Shown piece after piece: positions 4,343-10,867 of a stretch of DNA of 10,867 bases. The translations under genes were made by a program, and so were the position numbers. The stretch is from Deltaproteobacteria bacterium (GTDB lineage Bacteria > Desulfobacterota > Desulfuromonadia > Desulfuromonadales > Geopsychrobacteraceae): contig JAACTI010000056.1 of NCBI GenBank assembly GCA_009993495.1, positions 1 through 10,867 of the forward strand, given 5' to 3'. Every line of letters begins with the position of its first letter. Positions within the stretch are counted from its first letter, which is position 1. Below the pieces are notes generated by a model that saw nothing but the letters and a program-made list of their open reading frames with translations, ran no database searches and was not told the DNA's origin.

Positions 4343-5707
4343 TCAGGCTTTTTCGATGCCGTAATTCTTGATTTTGCTGTACAGGGTGCCGCGGGCGATG
4401 CTCAGAGCTTCGGCGGCTTGGGAGAGGTTCCACTGCTTGGCTTCTAAAACCTGGCGGATGACCCGGGCTTCGATTTCGGGCAGGGAGCTGGAGCTGAGTT
4501 GCAGGGAAAAATCGCTCTTTGGGGTCGCACGTGCCGCGCGGATCTCCTCAGGCAGGTGCTCTGGCATTAGTTGCCGACCGCCGCAGTAGATGACCGCGCG
4601 CTCAATGGCGTTGGCCAGCTCGCGGACATTGCCTGGCCAGCGATAACCCGTGAGCAGCGTCATGGCCGAGGCACCAATGGTGTCGATGGTTTTGTTATTT
4701 TTAGCGCTGAATTTCCTTAAAAAATACTTGGCTAGTAGCGGAATATCCGTAGCTCGTTCGCGCAGAGGGGGTGAGGTGAGGGTGACGACGTTGAGGCGGT
4801 AGAAGAGATCCTCGCGAAAGGTCTTGGCGCGCATCTCGGCTTCCAGATCGCGGTTGGTGGCGCAGAGGATACGGGTATCGACCTGCACCGTTTCGGTGCC
4901 GCCAACCCGTTGGAAGGTGCCCAACTCCAGCACCCGCAACAACGCCAGCTGGGTGGTCATGGGAATGTCACCGATTTCATCAAGAAAGATAGTACCGCCG
5001 TGGGCACGCTCGAAAAAACCAATCTTGCGCGTCGTCGCACCGGAAAAGGCACCCTTTTCGTGACCGAACAGGGCACTGTTGATCAGGTTTTCGGTGAGCG
5101 CCGCGCAGTTGACGGGGATAAAGATCTGCTCGCTGCGGCTACTGCGGGCATGCACCGCGGCGGCAATCAGCTCTTTGCCGGTGCCGCTTTCGCCGCGAAT
5201 CAGTACGGTGGCGTTGGTCGGCGCAATGCGCCGGATGCCCTCGAACAGCTCGTACATGGCGGGATCCTGACCGACCAGATTTTCAAAATGGGCCGCGCTG
5301 CCGCCTGGTTCGTGGCCATAGGTCAGCAGTTGGCGGTGCTGTAAAATTTTGTCGAGCTGCATCAGAAGCAGGTTGACGTCAAAGGGCTTAAGAATGTAGT
5401 CGTAGGCGCCAGCTTTCATTGCCCGCACCGCCTCATGGGCCGAATTAACCCCGGTCAGAATAAGCACGAAGGTTTCCGGATAGAGGGCGCGGATCTCTTG
5501 CAGCAGGGCGATACCGTCCATTTCCGGCATCGACAGGTCACTGAGCACTATGTCGGCACGAAACGCTTTCAACCGCTGCAAGGCTGCTTCGCCGCTTGCG
5601 GCGGTTTCGATGATAAAGCGTTGGTCATCGCCCATTTCACGACAGAAAATCCGCCGATAGGCTGACTCATCGTCCACATAGAGCAGTTTGGTTTTTTCTT
5701 TAGACAT
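4343..5707 (-). CDS. NtrC-family sigma-54-dependent response regulator
   Basis: 454 residues from the ATG at 5707, which has AAGGAG (5714-5719) six bases upstream; the 48-codon open extension to 5851 lies inside the kinase gene and has no ribosome site. An N-terminal receiver domain (about 8-122) carries acidic D12/D13, phospho-acceptor D57, T85 and K107. The AAA+ domain (about 143-370) has Walker A GESGTGK (172-178), a sigma-54-contact loop GAFSGA (219-224; Ser replaces the usual Thr), Walker B IFLDE (240-244), arginine-finger region FREDLFYR (297-304) and sensor II GNVREL (359-364). A Fis-type helix-turn-helix fills about 410-450. The protein should hydrolyse ATP to open sigma-54 promoters after phosphorylation. 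Its start overlaps the kinase stop by 8 bp (ATGTCTAA), so the two are translationally coupled partners. The three dyads and consensus sigma-54 promoter just beyond its stop make the tetraheme pair its obvious target (inference). Confidence 0.95.
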   Translation of the reverse strand: MSKEKTKLLYVDDESAYRRIFCREMGDDQRFIIETAASGEAALQRLKAFRADIVLSDLSMPEMDGIALLQEIRALYPETFVLILTGVNSAHEAVRAMKAGAYDYILKPFDVNLLLMQLDKILQHRQLLTYGHEPGGSAAHFENLVGQDPAMYELFEGIRRIAPTNATVLIRGESGTGKELIAAAVHARSSRSEQIFIPVNCAALTENLINSALFGHEKGAFSGATTRKIGFFERAHGGTIFLDEIGDIPMTTQLALLRVLELGTFQRVGGTETVQVDTRILCATNRDLEAEMRAKTFREDLFYRLNVVTLTSPPLRERATDIPLLAKYFLRKFSAKNNKTIDTIGASAMTLLTGYRWPGNVRELANAIERAVIYCGGRQLMPEHLPEEIRAARATPKSDFSLQLSSSSLPEIEARVIRQVLEAKQWNLSQAAEALSIARGTLYSKIKNYGIEKA

Positions 5708-7763
5708 GCACGTCTCCTTGTGGCGATCTGGTCTGGGGGGCTTCCGGATCAGTTTTCGCCACGGTGCTGCGCGGATTTTTTCTGCTATCGAAGGGAAATT
5801 GCAAGGTAAAGGTGGTGCCGACACCCAGCTGACTGGTGACCTTAACTTCACCCTGGTGGCGGCTGACGATATCGTAGACGATGCTCAAGCCCAGCCCGGT
5901 ACCAACCCCGATGGGTTTGGTGGTGTAAAATGGTTCAAAAATCTGGGTCAACTGCTCGGGCGCAATGCCGCAGCCGGTATCGCTGATGCTGATGAAGATC
6001 TGCTGGTCTGCTGTCCAGCTGCGAATACGGATTTCCCCCCCCGCCTCAGAGGCCTGCGCGGCATTGATGAGCAGATTCATAAAGACCTGTTTGATCTGCT
6101 CGCTGTAACAGTAGCGTTGCGGCAGGTCACCGTAGTCACGAATGACGCGAATTTTGTCGCCCAATTCATGCCGCAGCAGGGCCAGAGTGCTATCGAGGCA
6201 CTGGTGTAGATCGGTCAACTGGTGACGCGGCGTATCCTGGCGCGAAAAGGTGCGCAGCCCCTGAACAATCTGTGTAATACGCGTGGTGCCGTCACGACAT
6301 TCTTCCAGCATTTCGGGGAGTTCCTGAAAAATTTCAGAAATTTTGAAGTCGCGCCGATTCTTCAGCCAGCCACGCTGCAAATCGTCATCGGCTTTGGTTT
6401 TGATCAACCCTTCTTGCAGCGCGATAAATTGTTCAAAGCGTTGCAGATAGCGTTGGAAAATCAACAGATTGTGACTGACAAAACCCACCGGGTTATTAAT
6501 ATCGTGGGCAATGCCTGCGGCCACCTGACCAATACAGGCCATCTTGTCTTGATGGAGGATTTTTGCCTGATTTTCCTTGAGTTCGTGGTTCAATTTTTCC
6601 AGCGTTGCCGTGCGCTCCTGCACCCGCATTTCAAGTGTTTCATTGAGCTGCTGAAGGGCATTTTCGGCAAGGGTGCGCTGTTCAATTTCTGCTGCCAGGC
6701 GCGCATTGCTGGCCTTAACGTTAGCGACTTCTGCATCAAGTTGCTGCCGGGTGGTCAGCAAATGCCGATCCATGCGCCCCAAAATGTTGTAGGCGAAGAT
6801 AAACAGAACCAGGCAAATGCCGCCGGCAATGAGAACTGTTTGTGAGACCAGGCGGTGAAAGTTTGTATTTTCATTGGTAACATCGTGCATTACCAAAATT
6901 TCTCCAACCGCTTGATCGTTGAAGTCGATCAGCGGAAAACCTTTAACGCGATAGTCGTGGGAATTGATTTTTAATGTAAAGTGGTCATCCTTTGCAGAAG
7001 ATATTTTTTTGAGTAGACCGTTTTGTTCTGAAATAGAAAATTCTTCCATGGTTTGGTAGGCGATGACCCGATTCGGGAGCAGATCCCAGGTTTGCTGACG
7101 GCCGAAGCTTTTCCGACCCTGCTCCCAAGAGGTGCGATTAAGCTTGCTTTTATCCAGCGTCACCAAGAAATCTTCCTTAACGATCGCTTTTAGCTGAGCG
7201 AGAACCTGATCGAGTTCCATGCCAATCTCGATATAACCGAGCAAATTGCCATCCACAGACCAGGGGTGCACGCCACGGTAGGTTAGCGTGCCAGAGCGGC
7301 CAAGCTCAAGACCGAAAGAAAATTTTCCCGAGTGTGCCGCCTGTAAAAAAGTGCCGCGCTCGATCTTGTCGCCGTATTTACCAGGATTATAGACCCGGAG
7401 AAAGCTATGTCCCTCAGGCGTATGAAAATAGAAATGGTTGATGCCGTAGGCGCTCTTTAATTCGTGCAAATAGGGTTGGCTGCGTTCCAGCAACGCGTCA
7501 CGATTACCGACTCGCATACTTTGGGCCAGTTGTGGGTCGTCGGCAATTGTTCGCAGTAAATTCTGCATCAGCGTTTGGCGTTGAGAAGAGGCAACGCTGG
7601 TGTAGGCCTGGGTCACCTGGTAACGGTGATTGAAATCAGATGAATTTTGTTTGGCCCGGATCTGATAGGCAATATGTACAAAGGTGATCAACAATACCAC
7701 AAAGGTCAGTGTCAGAGGGATCAGCAACCGGCGACGCGTTGGCTTATTCATAAACTCTGACAT
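5700..7763 (-). CDS. Membrane sensor histidine kinase with periplasmic dCache-like domain
   Basis: 687 residues. TM1 spans about 13-33 and TM2 about 309-328, flanking a periplasmic region of about 270 residues. That region carries features I associate with the dCache_3-type double sensor (FLRVYNPGKYGD, then GLELGRSGTLTYRGVHPW and GYIEIGMELD); its ligand is unknown, though such domains bind small organic or amino acids. A coiled-coil linker (about 336-405) replaces an obvious HAMP or PAS domain. The dimerisation box is GQVAAGIAHDINNPVG with H420 as phospho-acceptor. An insertion of about 50 residues separates the two histidine-domain helices (about 445-490). The ATPase domain has N-box N563/N567, G1 DTGCGI (595-600), F-box FEPFYTTK (609-616) and G2 GTGLGLS (621-627). 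The ATG at 7763 has AAAGG at suitable spacing. It forms a pair with the overlapping sigma-54 activator gene downstream, and has a good vegetative promoter at 7840-7869. Confidence 0.94.
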   Translation of the reverse strand: MSEFMNKPTRRRLLIPLTLTFVVLLITFVHIAYQIRAKQNSSDFNHRYQVTQAYTSVASSQRQTLMQNLLRTIADDPQLAQSMRVGNRDALLERSQPYLHELKSAYGINHFYFHTPEGHSFLRVYNPGKYGDKIERGTFLQAAHSGKFSFGLELGRSGTLTYRGVHPWSVDGNLLGYIEIGMELDQVLAQLKAIVKEDFLVTLDKSKLNRTSWEQGRKSFGRQQTWDLLPNRVIAYQTMEEFSISEQNGLLKKISSAKDDHFTLKINSHDYRVKGFPLIDFNDQAVGEILVMHDVTNENTNFHRLVSQTVLIAGGICLVLFIFAYNILGRMDRHLLTTRQQLDAEVANVKASNARLAAEIEQRTLAENALQQLNETLEMRVQERTATLEKLNHELKENQAKILHQDKMACIGQVAAGIAHDINNPVGFVSHNLLIFQRYLQRFEQFIALQEGLIKTKADDDLQRGWLKNRRDFKISEIFQELPEMLEECRDGTTRITQIVQGLRTFSRQDTPRHQLTDLHQCLDSTLALLRHELGDKIRVIRDYGDLPQRYCYSEQIKQVFMNLLINAAQASEAGGEIRIRSWTADQQIFISISDTGCGIAPEQLTQIFEPFYTTKPIGVGTGLGLSIVYDIVSRHQGEVKVTSQLGVGTTFTLQFPFDSRKNPRSTVAKTDPEAPQTRSPQGDVHV

Positions 7764-7839
7764 GATGAGCCTTTCAATTGGGTTGAACCAAAAAAGTGTT
7801 GCGCACTGCCAGCGTTGGTCATGGCGGTTTGTGGCTCAA

Positions 7840-7869
7840 GCTATAATCGAAACCGCGGAAATTTGTCAA
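7840..7869 (-). promoter_or_regulatory. Sigma-70-type promoter for the kinase/activator operon
   Basis: On the minus strand the -35 box TTGACA (7869-7864) is exact and the -10 box TATAGC (7845-7840) follows after an 18-bp spacer. A start near 7833 would give a leader of about 70 bases before the kinase ATG at 7763. A vegetative promoter fits a regulator pair that must be present before it can activate its sigma-54 target. Confidence 0.65.
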
Positions 7870-8122
7870 ACGCAGGCCGGATCTCAAGGGGCGATTTTGC
7901 GCGCTTTTTCGTTGCGTGCGGTGCTTGAAAGCGCCGCAACCGATCCACCGCCGGGCTAAAGCATGACCCGTGAAATACAGAGTCTGGCCAAAATCTGAGC
8001 GCAAGCGTGTCGAGCAATATTTTTTATAAAAAATTCCGTTTGTCCTATTTTTTGCACCGGTTTTTTTACCGCTTTCCCTGTTAAAATATGACAAATCAGT
8101 GGGTTATGGGGTTTTTAACGTT
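7870..8122. other. Divergent intergenic spacer, nothing firm recognised
   Basis: This is the middle of the 465-bp gap between the two divergent signalling operons. It holds an AT-rich part (about 8016-8100, with ATTTTTTATAAAAAAT-like runs) and a short CGGT-T6-ACCG repeat near 8058-8071. No RNA gene, convincing ORF, or copy of the 18-bp dyad was found, only a lone TGTCGA half-site near 8008. It is a plausible place for activator or nucleoid-protein binding serving the candidate promoter at 8123-8138. Confidence 0.35.
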
Positions 8123-8138
8123 TGGCTGGTTCTTTGCT
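8123..8138 (+). promoter_or_regulatory. Candidate sigma-54 promoter for the NarX-like kinase operon
   Basis: TGGCTGG-TTCT-TTGCT keeps GG-N10-GC and the full TTGCW element and differs from TGGCACG only at two -24 positions. The -12 C at 8137 gives a start near 8149 and a leader of about 80 bases before the ATG at 8229. If real, both signalling units in the window feed into sigma-54 control. Confidence 0.5.
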
Positions 8139-8218
8139 TAATTCTAGCCCTTAGTCGGTTTTTATCTCAGGTGTTAGGCCAAGAAAACTATTCTGAGCGA
8201 CGCTGAGCAGAGAAAGAT

Positions 8219-8225
8219 GGGAGGG
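8219..8225 (+). promoter_or_regulatory. Ribosome binding site deciding the start of the NarX-like kinase
   Basis: GGGAGGG lies three to five bases before the ATG at 8229. An earlier in-frame ATG at 8217 overlaps this site (ATGGGAGGGTTTATG) and has only a weak purine stretch upstream. The downstream ATG is therefore the better start, in the same arrangement as at 3062-3074. Confidence 0.7.
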
Positions 8226-8228
8226 TTT

Positions 8229-9662
8229 ATGGAAAGTGGTTCGGCTACGACTTGTGCGGCTTTGCCCCCGTTGCAACCTCACCCCCGGGGGAAGATCGCG
8301 ATCCGTGAACAAAAGGCTGATCACGGCGGTGATTCCCCGCGGCAATTTGCCCCTGCTCGACTAGTTCCACTGATGGTGATTTCCATCTTCCTGGCCGATG
8401 TGCTGGCCCGTTTTCTCGTGATACAGGCGGGCGATCTGTCGCAGAGTATGGACCATCTTCTCGATGCGTTCGCGCTGTTGATTGTTCTGTCTCCCACCTT
8501 TTACTTTTTTTATTATCGCCCGTTACAGGCCCATTCCGCTGAGCGCAAAAAAATGGTCGATCTGTTGTGTGACAGTGAAGAGCGGTTGAAGCTGGCCCTC
8601 GACGCGGTCAATGACGGCCTTTGGGACTGGAATCTTGTCAGTGGGGAGGTCTACGCGAATAACCGCGCTGCGGCAATGCTCGGTTTTGATCCCCAAACCT
8701 TCGGCAGCCGGATCGCCGACTGGAGTTCGCGTCTTCATCCGCAGGATCGTGCGCGAGTGAAACAGGTGTTGCGCGAACACCTTCAGGGGCGGAGTCGGTA
8801 TTTTCGTGCCGAGCATCGTTTGCGCCAGAAAAACGGGGAATTTCTTTGGGTGATGGCGCGGGGTCAGGTGGTGGCGCGGGCGAAGAATAACCGCCCCTTG
8901 CGCATGATCGGCACTTATACCGACATCTCGGCGCGTAAGCAGGCCGAGGAGGCCCTGCGGCGCAACGAGGCGGATATCCGCACCCTGACCCAGTCACTGA
9001 TGCTGGGCGCCGAGGAAGAAAAACGCCATCTCGCGCAAGATCTGCACGATGAATTTGGCCAGGTGCTCTGTGCCTTCCAGTTGGGGGTCGAGATGCTGCG
9101 TGACCACACTTACGGGGGTGCCGAACAGTATGCGGGGCATTGCGAGCGACTTTTGTCGATGGCCGCGCGCCTTGAAGTCGATCTGCGCCACATGTGCGAC
9201 CATCTACGCCCGGTAATGCTCGATGACCTGGGGCTGGTTGCGGCACTCAAATGGCATCTGGAGCAGTTTGCCGCGCAGAACCCCCAGGTGAAAACTCGCT
9301 TCAAAGGCGAGGAGTTAAATCTTCAGCTGTCACAGCAGACGGAGATCGCCCTCTATCGTATCTGTCAAGAGGCTCTCAACAACGTCAGTAAATATGCCAA
9401 GGCTCAGCAGGTCGAAGTTGTTTTGCAATGCGTGAACGACCAGCTGCAACTCGCCATTCGTGATAATGGCGTGGGTTTAAGCATTGAAGACTGCCAGCCT
9501 CAGGGTGTCGGCCGCAGCATGGGTTTGCTTGGGATGCGCGAGCGGGCGGCAACGGCGGGGGGAAATCTGCGGGTCGTCAGTGCGCCGGGCACCGGGACTA
9601 CCGTTGAAGTTCATCTGCCCCTTGAAGTGAAGCAGGATGTTCCGCTGGAAAACTGTGCATGA
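8229..9662 (+). CDS. PAS-containing membrane histidine kinase, NarX/DegS (HisKA_3) type
   Basis: 477 residues from the preferred ATG at 8229. Two membrane helices (about 46-65 and 77-97) are joined by a short loop of about 12 residues, so there is no sizeable periplasmic sensor. A PAS domain (about 115-235, ending GTYTDISARKQAEEALRR) is the likely sensory module. The HisKA_3 box is EEEKRHLAQDLHDEFGQVL with phospho-acceptor H273. The ATPase domain has an N-box around N384/N385, G1 DNGVG (412-416) and the GLLGMRERA (432-440) motif typical of NarX/DegS/UhpB kinases. No CXXC or Cys cluster in the PAS indicates a metal or heme ligand. The stop overlaps the start of the response regulator (ATGA at 9659-9662), making them cognate partners. 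It lies divergent from the dCache kinase operon. The signal is unknown; respiratory or redox sensing is a guess from context. Confidence 0.92.
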   Translation: MESGSATTCAALPPLQPHPRGKIAIREQKADHGGDSPRQFAPARLVPLMVISIFLADVLARFLVIQAGDLSQSMDHLLDAFALLIVLSPTFYFFYYRPLQAHSAERKKMVDLLCDSEERLKLALDAVNDGLWDWNLVSGEVYANNRAAAMLGFDPQTFGSRIADWSSRLHPQDRARVKQVLREHLQGRSRYFRAEHRLRQKNGEFLWVMARGQVVARAKNNRPLRMIGTYTDISARKQAEEALRRNEADIRTLTQSLMLGAEEEKRHLAQDLHDEFGQVLCAFQLGVEMLRDHTYGGAEQYAGHCERLLSMAARLEVDLRHMCDHLRPVMLDDLGLVAALKWHLEQFAAQNPQVKTRFKGEELNLQLSQQTEIALYRICQEALNNVSKYAKAQQVEVVLQCVNDQLQLAIRDNGVGLSIEDCQPQGVGRSMGLLGMRERAATAGGNLRVVSAPGTGTTVEVHLPLEVKQDVPLENCA

Positions 9663-10363
9663 GCCCTATCAGGGTTGCGCTGGCGGATGATCATGCCCTG
9701 CTGCGTGAAGGGATGATCTTGCTGCTGCAAAATCATCCCGATATCGAAGTGGTCGGTCAAGCGGGGGATGGCGTCGAGGCCCTGGAGGTCGCGCGTCGCT
9801 GTAAACCCGACGTGATGTTACTTGATATCGGCATGCCGCGCATGAATGGTCTTGAGACCCTTGAGCTGATCCGCCAGGCGGTACCGGCGGTCAAGCTGGT
9901 CATTGTGTCGCGCTACGAAAAAGAGGCTTATGTCCATCGTGCCCTGAAGGCGGGGGCCCTGGGCTATGTTGTCAAGGGTGCCCCCAGTGCCGACATGCTG
10001 GCGGCGGTGCGTGCGGCGGCGACCGGAAACTATTATCTGAGCTCTCAGGTACAGGCCTCGGTCATCGGTAGCTACGTGGAAGAATACCGCAAAGGCACCC
10101 CCAGGAAAGAACATCTCGAAAGTTTATCCGCACGCGAAAAGCAGGTTTTTCATCTGATTGTGCAGGGGAACAGTGCCCATGAGATTGCCGATATCCTCTG
10201 CATCAGTTCCAAGACGGTTGACAAGCATCGCGCCAATCTTGGCCGCAAAATCGGTACCGAAAACCCGGTGCAGATGGTGCAGTATGCCCTGCGGGCAGGA
10301 CTACTCACCTCGGATCTCTGGGATGAGAAATCCTTGTCTTCTGATGCTGACCCTGAGGGGTGA
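9659..10363 (+). CDS. NarL/FixJ-family response regulator with LuxR-type HTH
   Basis: 234 residues. The receiver domain (about 4-120) carries D10/D11, phospho-acceptor D56 within PDVMLLDIGMP, S84 in the conserved Thr/Ser position and K106. A linker leads to a LuxR-type helix-turn-helix at about 154-212 (LSAREKQVFHLIVQGNSAHE..., then SSKTVDKHRANLGRKIG). Phosphorylation by the overlapping kinase should promote dimerisation and DNA binding. It overlaps the kinase gene by four bases (ATGA), implying translational coupling, and is followed after five bases by a lipoprotein gene. Its length is slightly above the family norm because of a polar C-terminal tail of about 15 residues. Its targets are not evident from the window; the downstream lipoprotein or its own operon are candidates. 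Confidence 0.95.
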   Translation: MSPIRVALADDHALLREGMILLLQNHPDIEVVGQAGDGVEALEVARRCKPDVMLLDIGMPRMNGLETLELIRQAVPAVKLVIVSRYEKEAYVHRALKAGALGYVVKGAPSADMLAAVRAAATGNYYLSSQVQASVIGSYVEEYRKGTPRKEHLESLSAREKQVFHLIVQGNSAHEIADILCISSKTVDKHRANLGRKIGTENPVQMVQYALRAGLLTSDLWDEKSLSSDADPEG

Positions 10364-10368
10364 AAGTG

Positions 10369-10866
10369 ATGGCAAAAATCCTGGTTTACCTGATTGCTCT
10401 CTTTCTCACCACCAGCCTGTTGGGCGGATGCGCCGCGTCTGGAGGCGGAGGCGCGGTTCATTTCGATGCCAGGAATTCCCAGGAGATAGTCCTCTCACCC
10501 TTTTACCTGAGTGACCCCGCCGCAGGGGCTGATCACGCCTGGTATCTGACCCGTGCCGTGGCAGACAAAACAGCCCAGGCCGGTTTTCTCAAACCCAACC
10601 AGATGCTACTCGAAAGTTTTTCCCGCGCAATTTTTAAGCTCCAACTCGAACCGGGAAAACCCCTTCCCGCAACAGGTGGCTCCCCGCAAGCCGGCTGCCA
10701 GGGGACACAGAATTTACGTCTTGCCCTGGCTGAAAATGGAAATTTCACGGGTGAGTTGGTTTTTGACCATTACGCCGACGATTGCACCCTGGTGTTTAAT
10801 GGCCGGGTACCCGTGCGGGGACAACTTGATCGACAAACCGGAGATCTGACCGCCCGTCTGGAAGTA
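10369..10866 (+). CDS. Unrecognised lipoprotein, 3' end beyond window
   Basis: 166 residues are visible before the right edge. The N-terminus MAKILVYLIALFLTT begins a lipoprotein signal ending in LLGGC, so Cys21 should be lipidated; Ala22 next to it gives no inner-membrane retention (+2 Asp) signal, favouring an outer-membrane location. A glycine-rich linker (25-28) follows. The visible mature part is mixed and probably beta-rich towards the end (FTGELVFDHY..., then TLVFNGRVPVRGQL). Two further cysteines, C110 and C139, could form a disulphide. I recognise no family. The ATG lies five bases after the NarL-type regulator stop, with GAGG about ten bases upstream, so it belongs to the same operon. 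Small lipoproteins in kinase operons sometimes tune the sensor, but this one could equally be a regulated output. Confidence 0.8.
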   Translation, partial: MAKILVYLIALFLTTSLLGGCAASGGGGAVHFDARNSQEIVLSPFYLSDPAAGADHAWYLTRAVADKTAQAGFLKPNQMLLESFSRAIFKLQLEPGKPLPATGGSPQAGCQGTQNLRLALAENGNFTGELVFDHYADDCTLVFNGRVPVRGQLDRQTGDLTARLEV

Positions 10867-10867
10867 C

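Noticed and set aside
5708..5851. 48-codon N-terminal extension of the sigma-54 activator
   Set aside because: It lies wholly inside the kinase gene, has no ribosome site and no domain character. The ATG at 5707 has a strong one and gives a normal receiver-domain start.
7819..8094. 91-codon minus-strand open frame in the divergent spacer
   Set aside because: No ribosome site, skewed composition and overlap with the kinase promoter. No sign of coding.
1..10867. Mobile elements, CRISPR arrays, tRNA or rRNA genes
   Set aside because: No transposase or integrase frames, no terminal repeats with target duplications, no spaced direct-repeat array, and no tRNA- or rRNA-like sequence was seen on either strand.

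Overview
The window looks like chromosome of a metal- or electrode-respiring deltaproteobacterium (Desulfuromonadota: Geobacter, Desulfuromonas or Pelobacter type). This is inferred from three multiheme c-type cytochromes (19 heme motifs), an NHL-propeller lipoprotein, and sigma-54 signalling. The exact taxon cannot be fixed from sequence alone.

Layout. The minus strand, read from about 7770 down to 1, holds a signalling-plus-cytochrome locus. First come a dCache-type membrane histidine kinase (7763-5700) and an NtrC-family sigma-54 activator (5707-4343), overlapping by 8 bp. A 450-bp control region follows (about 3891-4342). It holds three copies of an 18-bp dyad close to CTGTTCAAATTTCGACAG, an AT-rich stretch, a consensus sigma-54 -24/-12 promoter (4026-4041) and a structured 5' leader. 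This promoter reads into two tandem tetraheme secreted cytochromes (3890-3174 and 3062-2361) separated by a hairpin. A perfect 18-bp bidirectional-type terminator (2293-2342) closes that unit. Next, a weaker sigma-54-like site (2262-2277) precedes an undecaheme cytochrome (2238-1114), followed by an NHL/six-bladed propeller lipoprotein (1045 to the window edge, partial).

The plus strand, read from about 8120 to the right end, holds a second, divergent signalling operon. A candidate sigma-54 promoter (8123-8138) precedes a PAS-containing NarX/DegS-like kinase (8229-9662), a NarL-type response regulator (9659-10363, ATGA overlap), and an unrecognised lipoprotein (10369 to the edge, partial) starting 5 bp after the regulator.

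Working model (inference). The kinase senses a periplasmic ligand and phosphorylates the NtrC-like regulator. The regulator binds the three dyads next to its own gene and fires the sigma-54 promoter for the tetraheme pair, which are candidate secreted electron carriers or cytochrome-filament subunits. The undecaheme cytochrome and NHL lipoprotein would supply further parts of an extracellular electron-transfer route. The most interesting part is this self-contained circuit, with kinase, activator, operator array, promoter, structured leader and cytochromes contiguous in about 5.4 kb.
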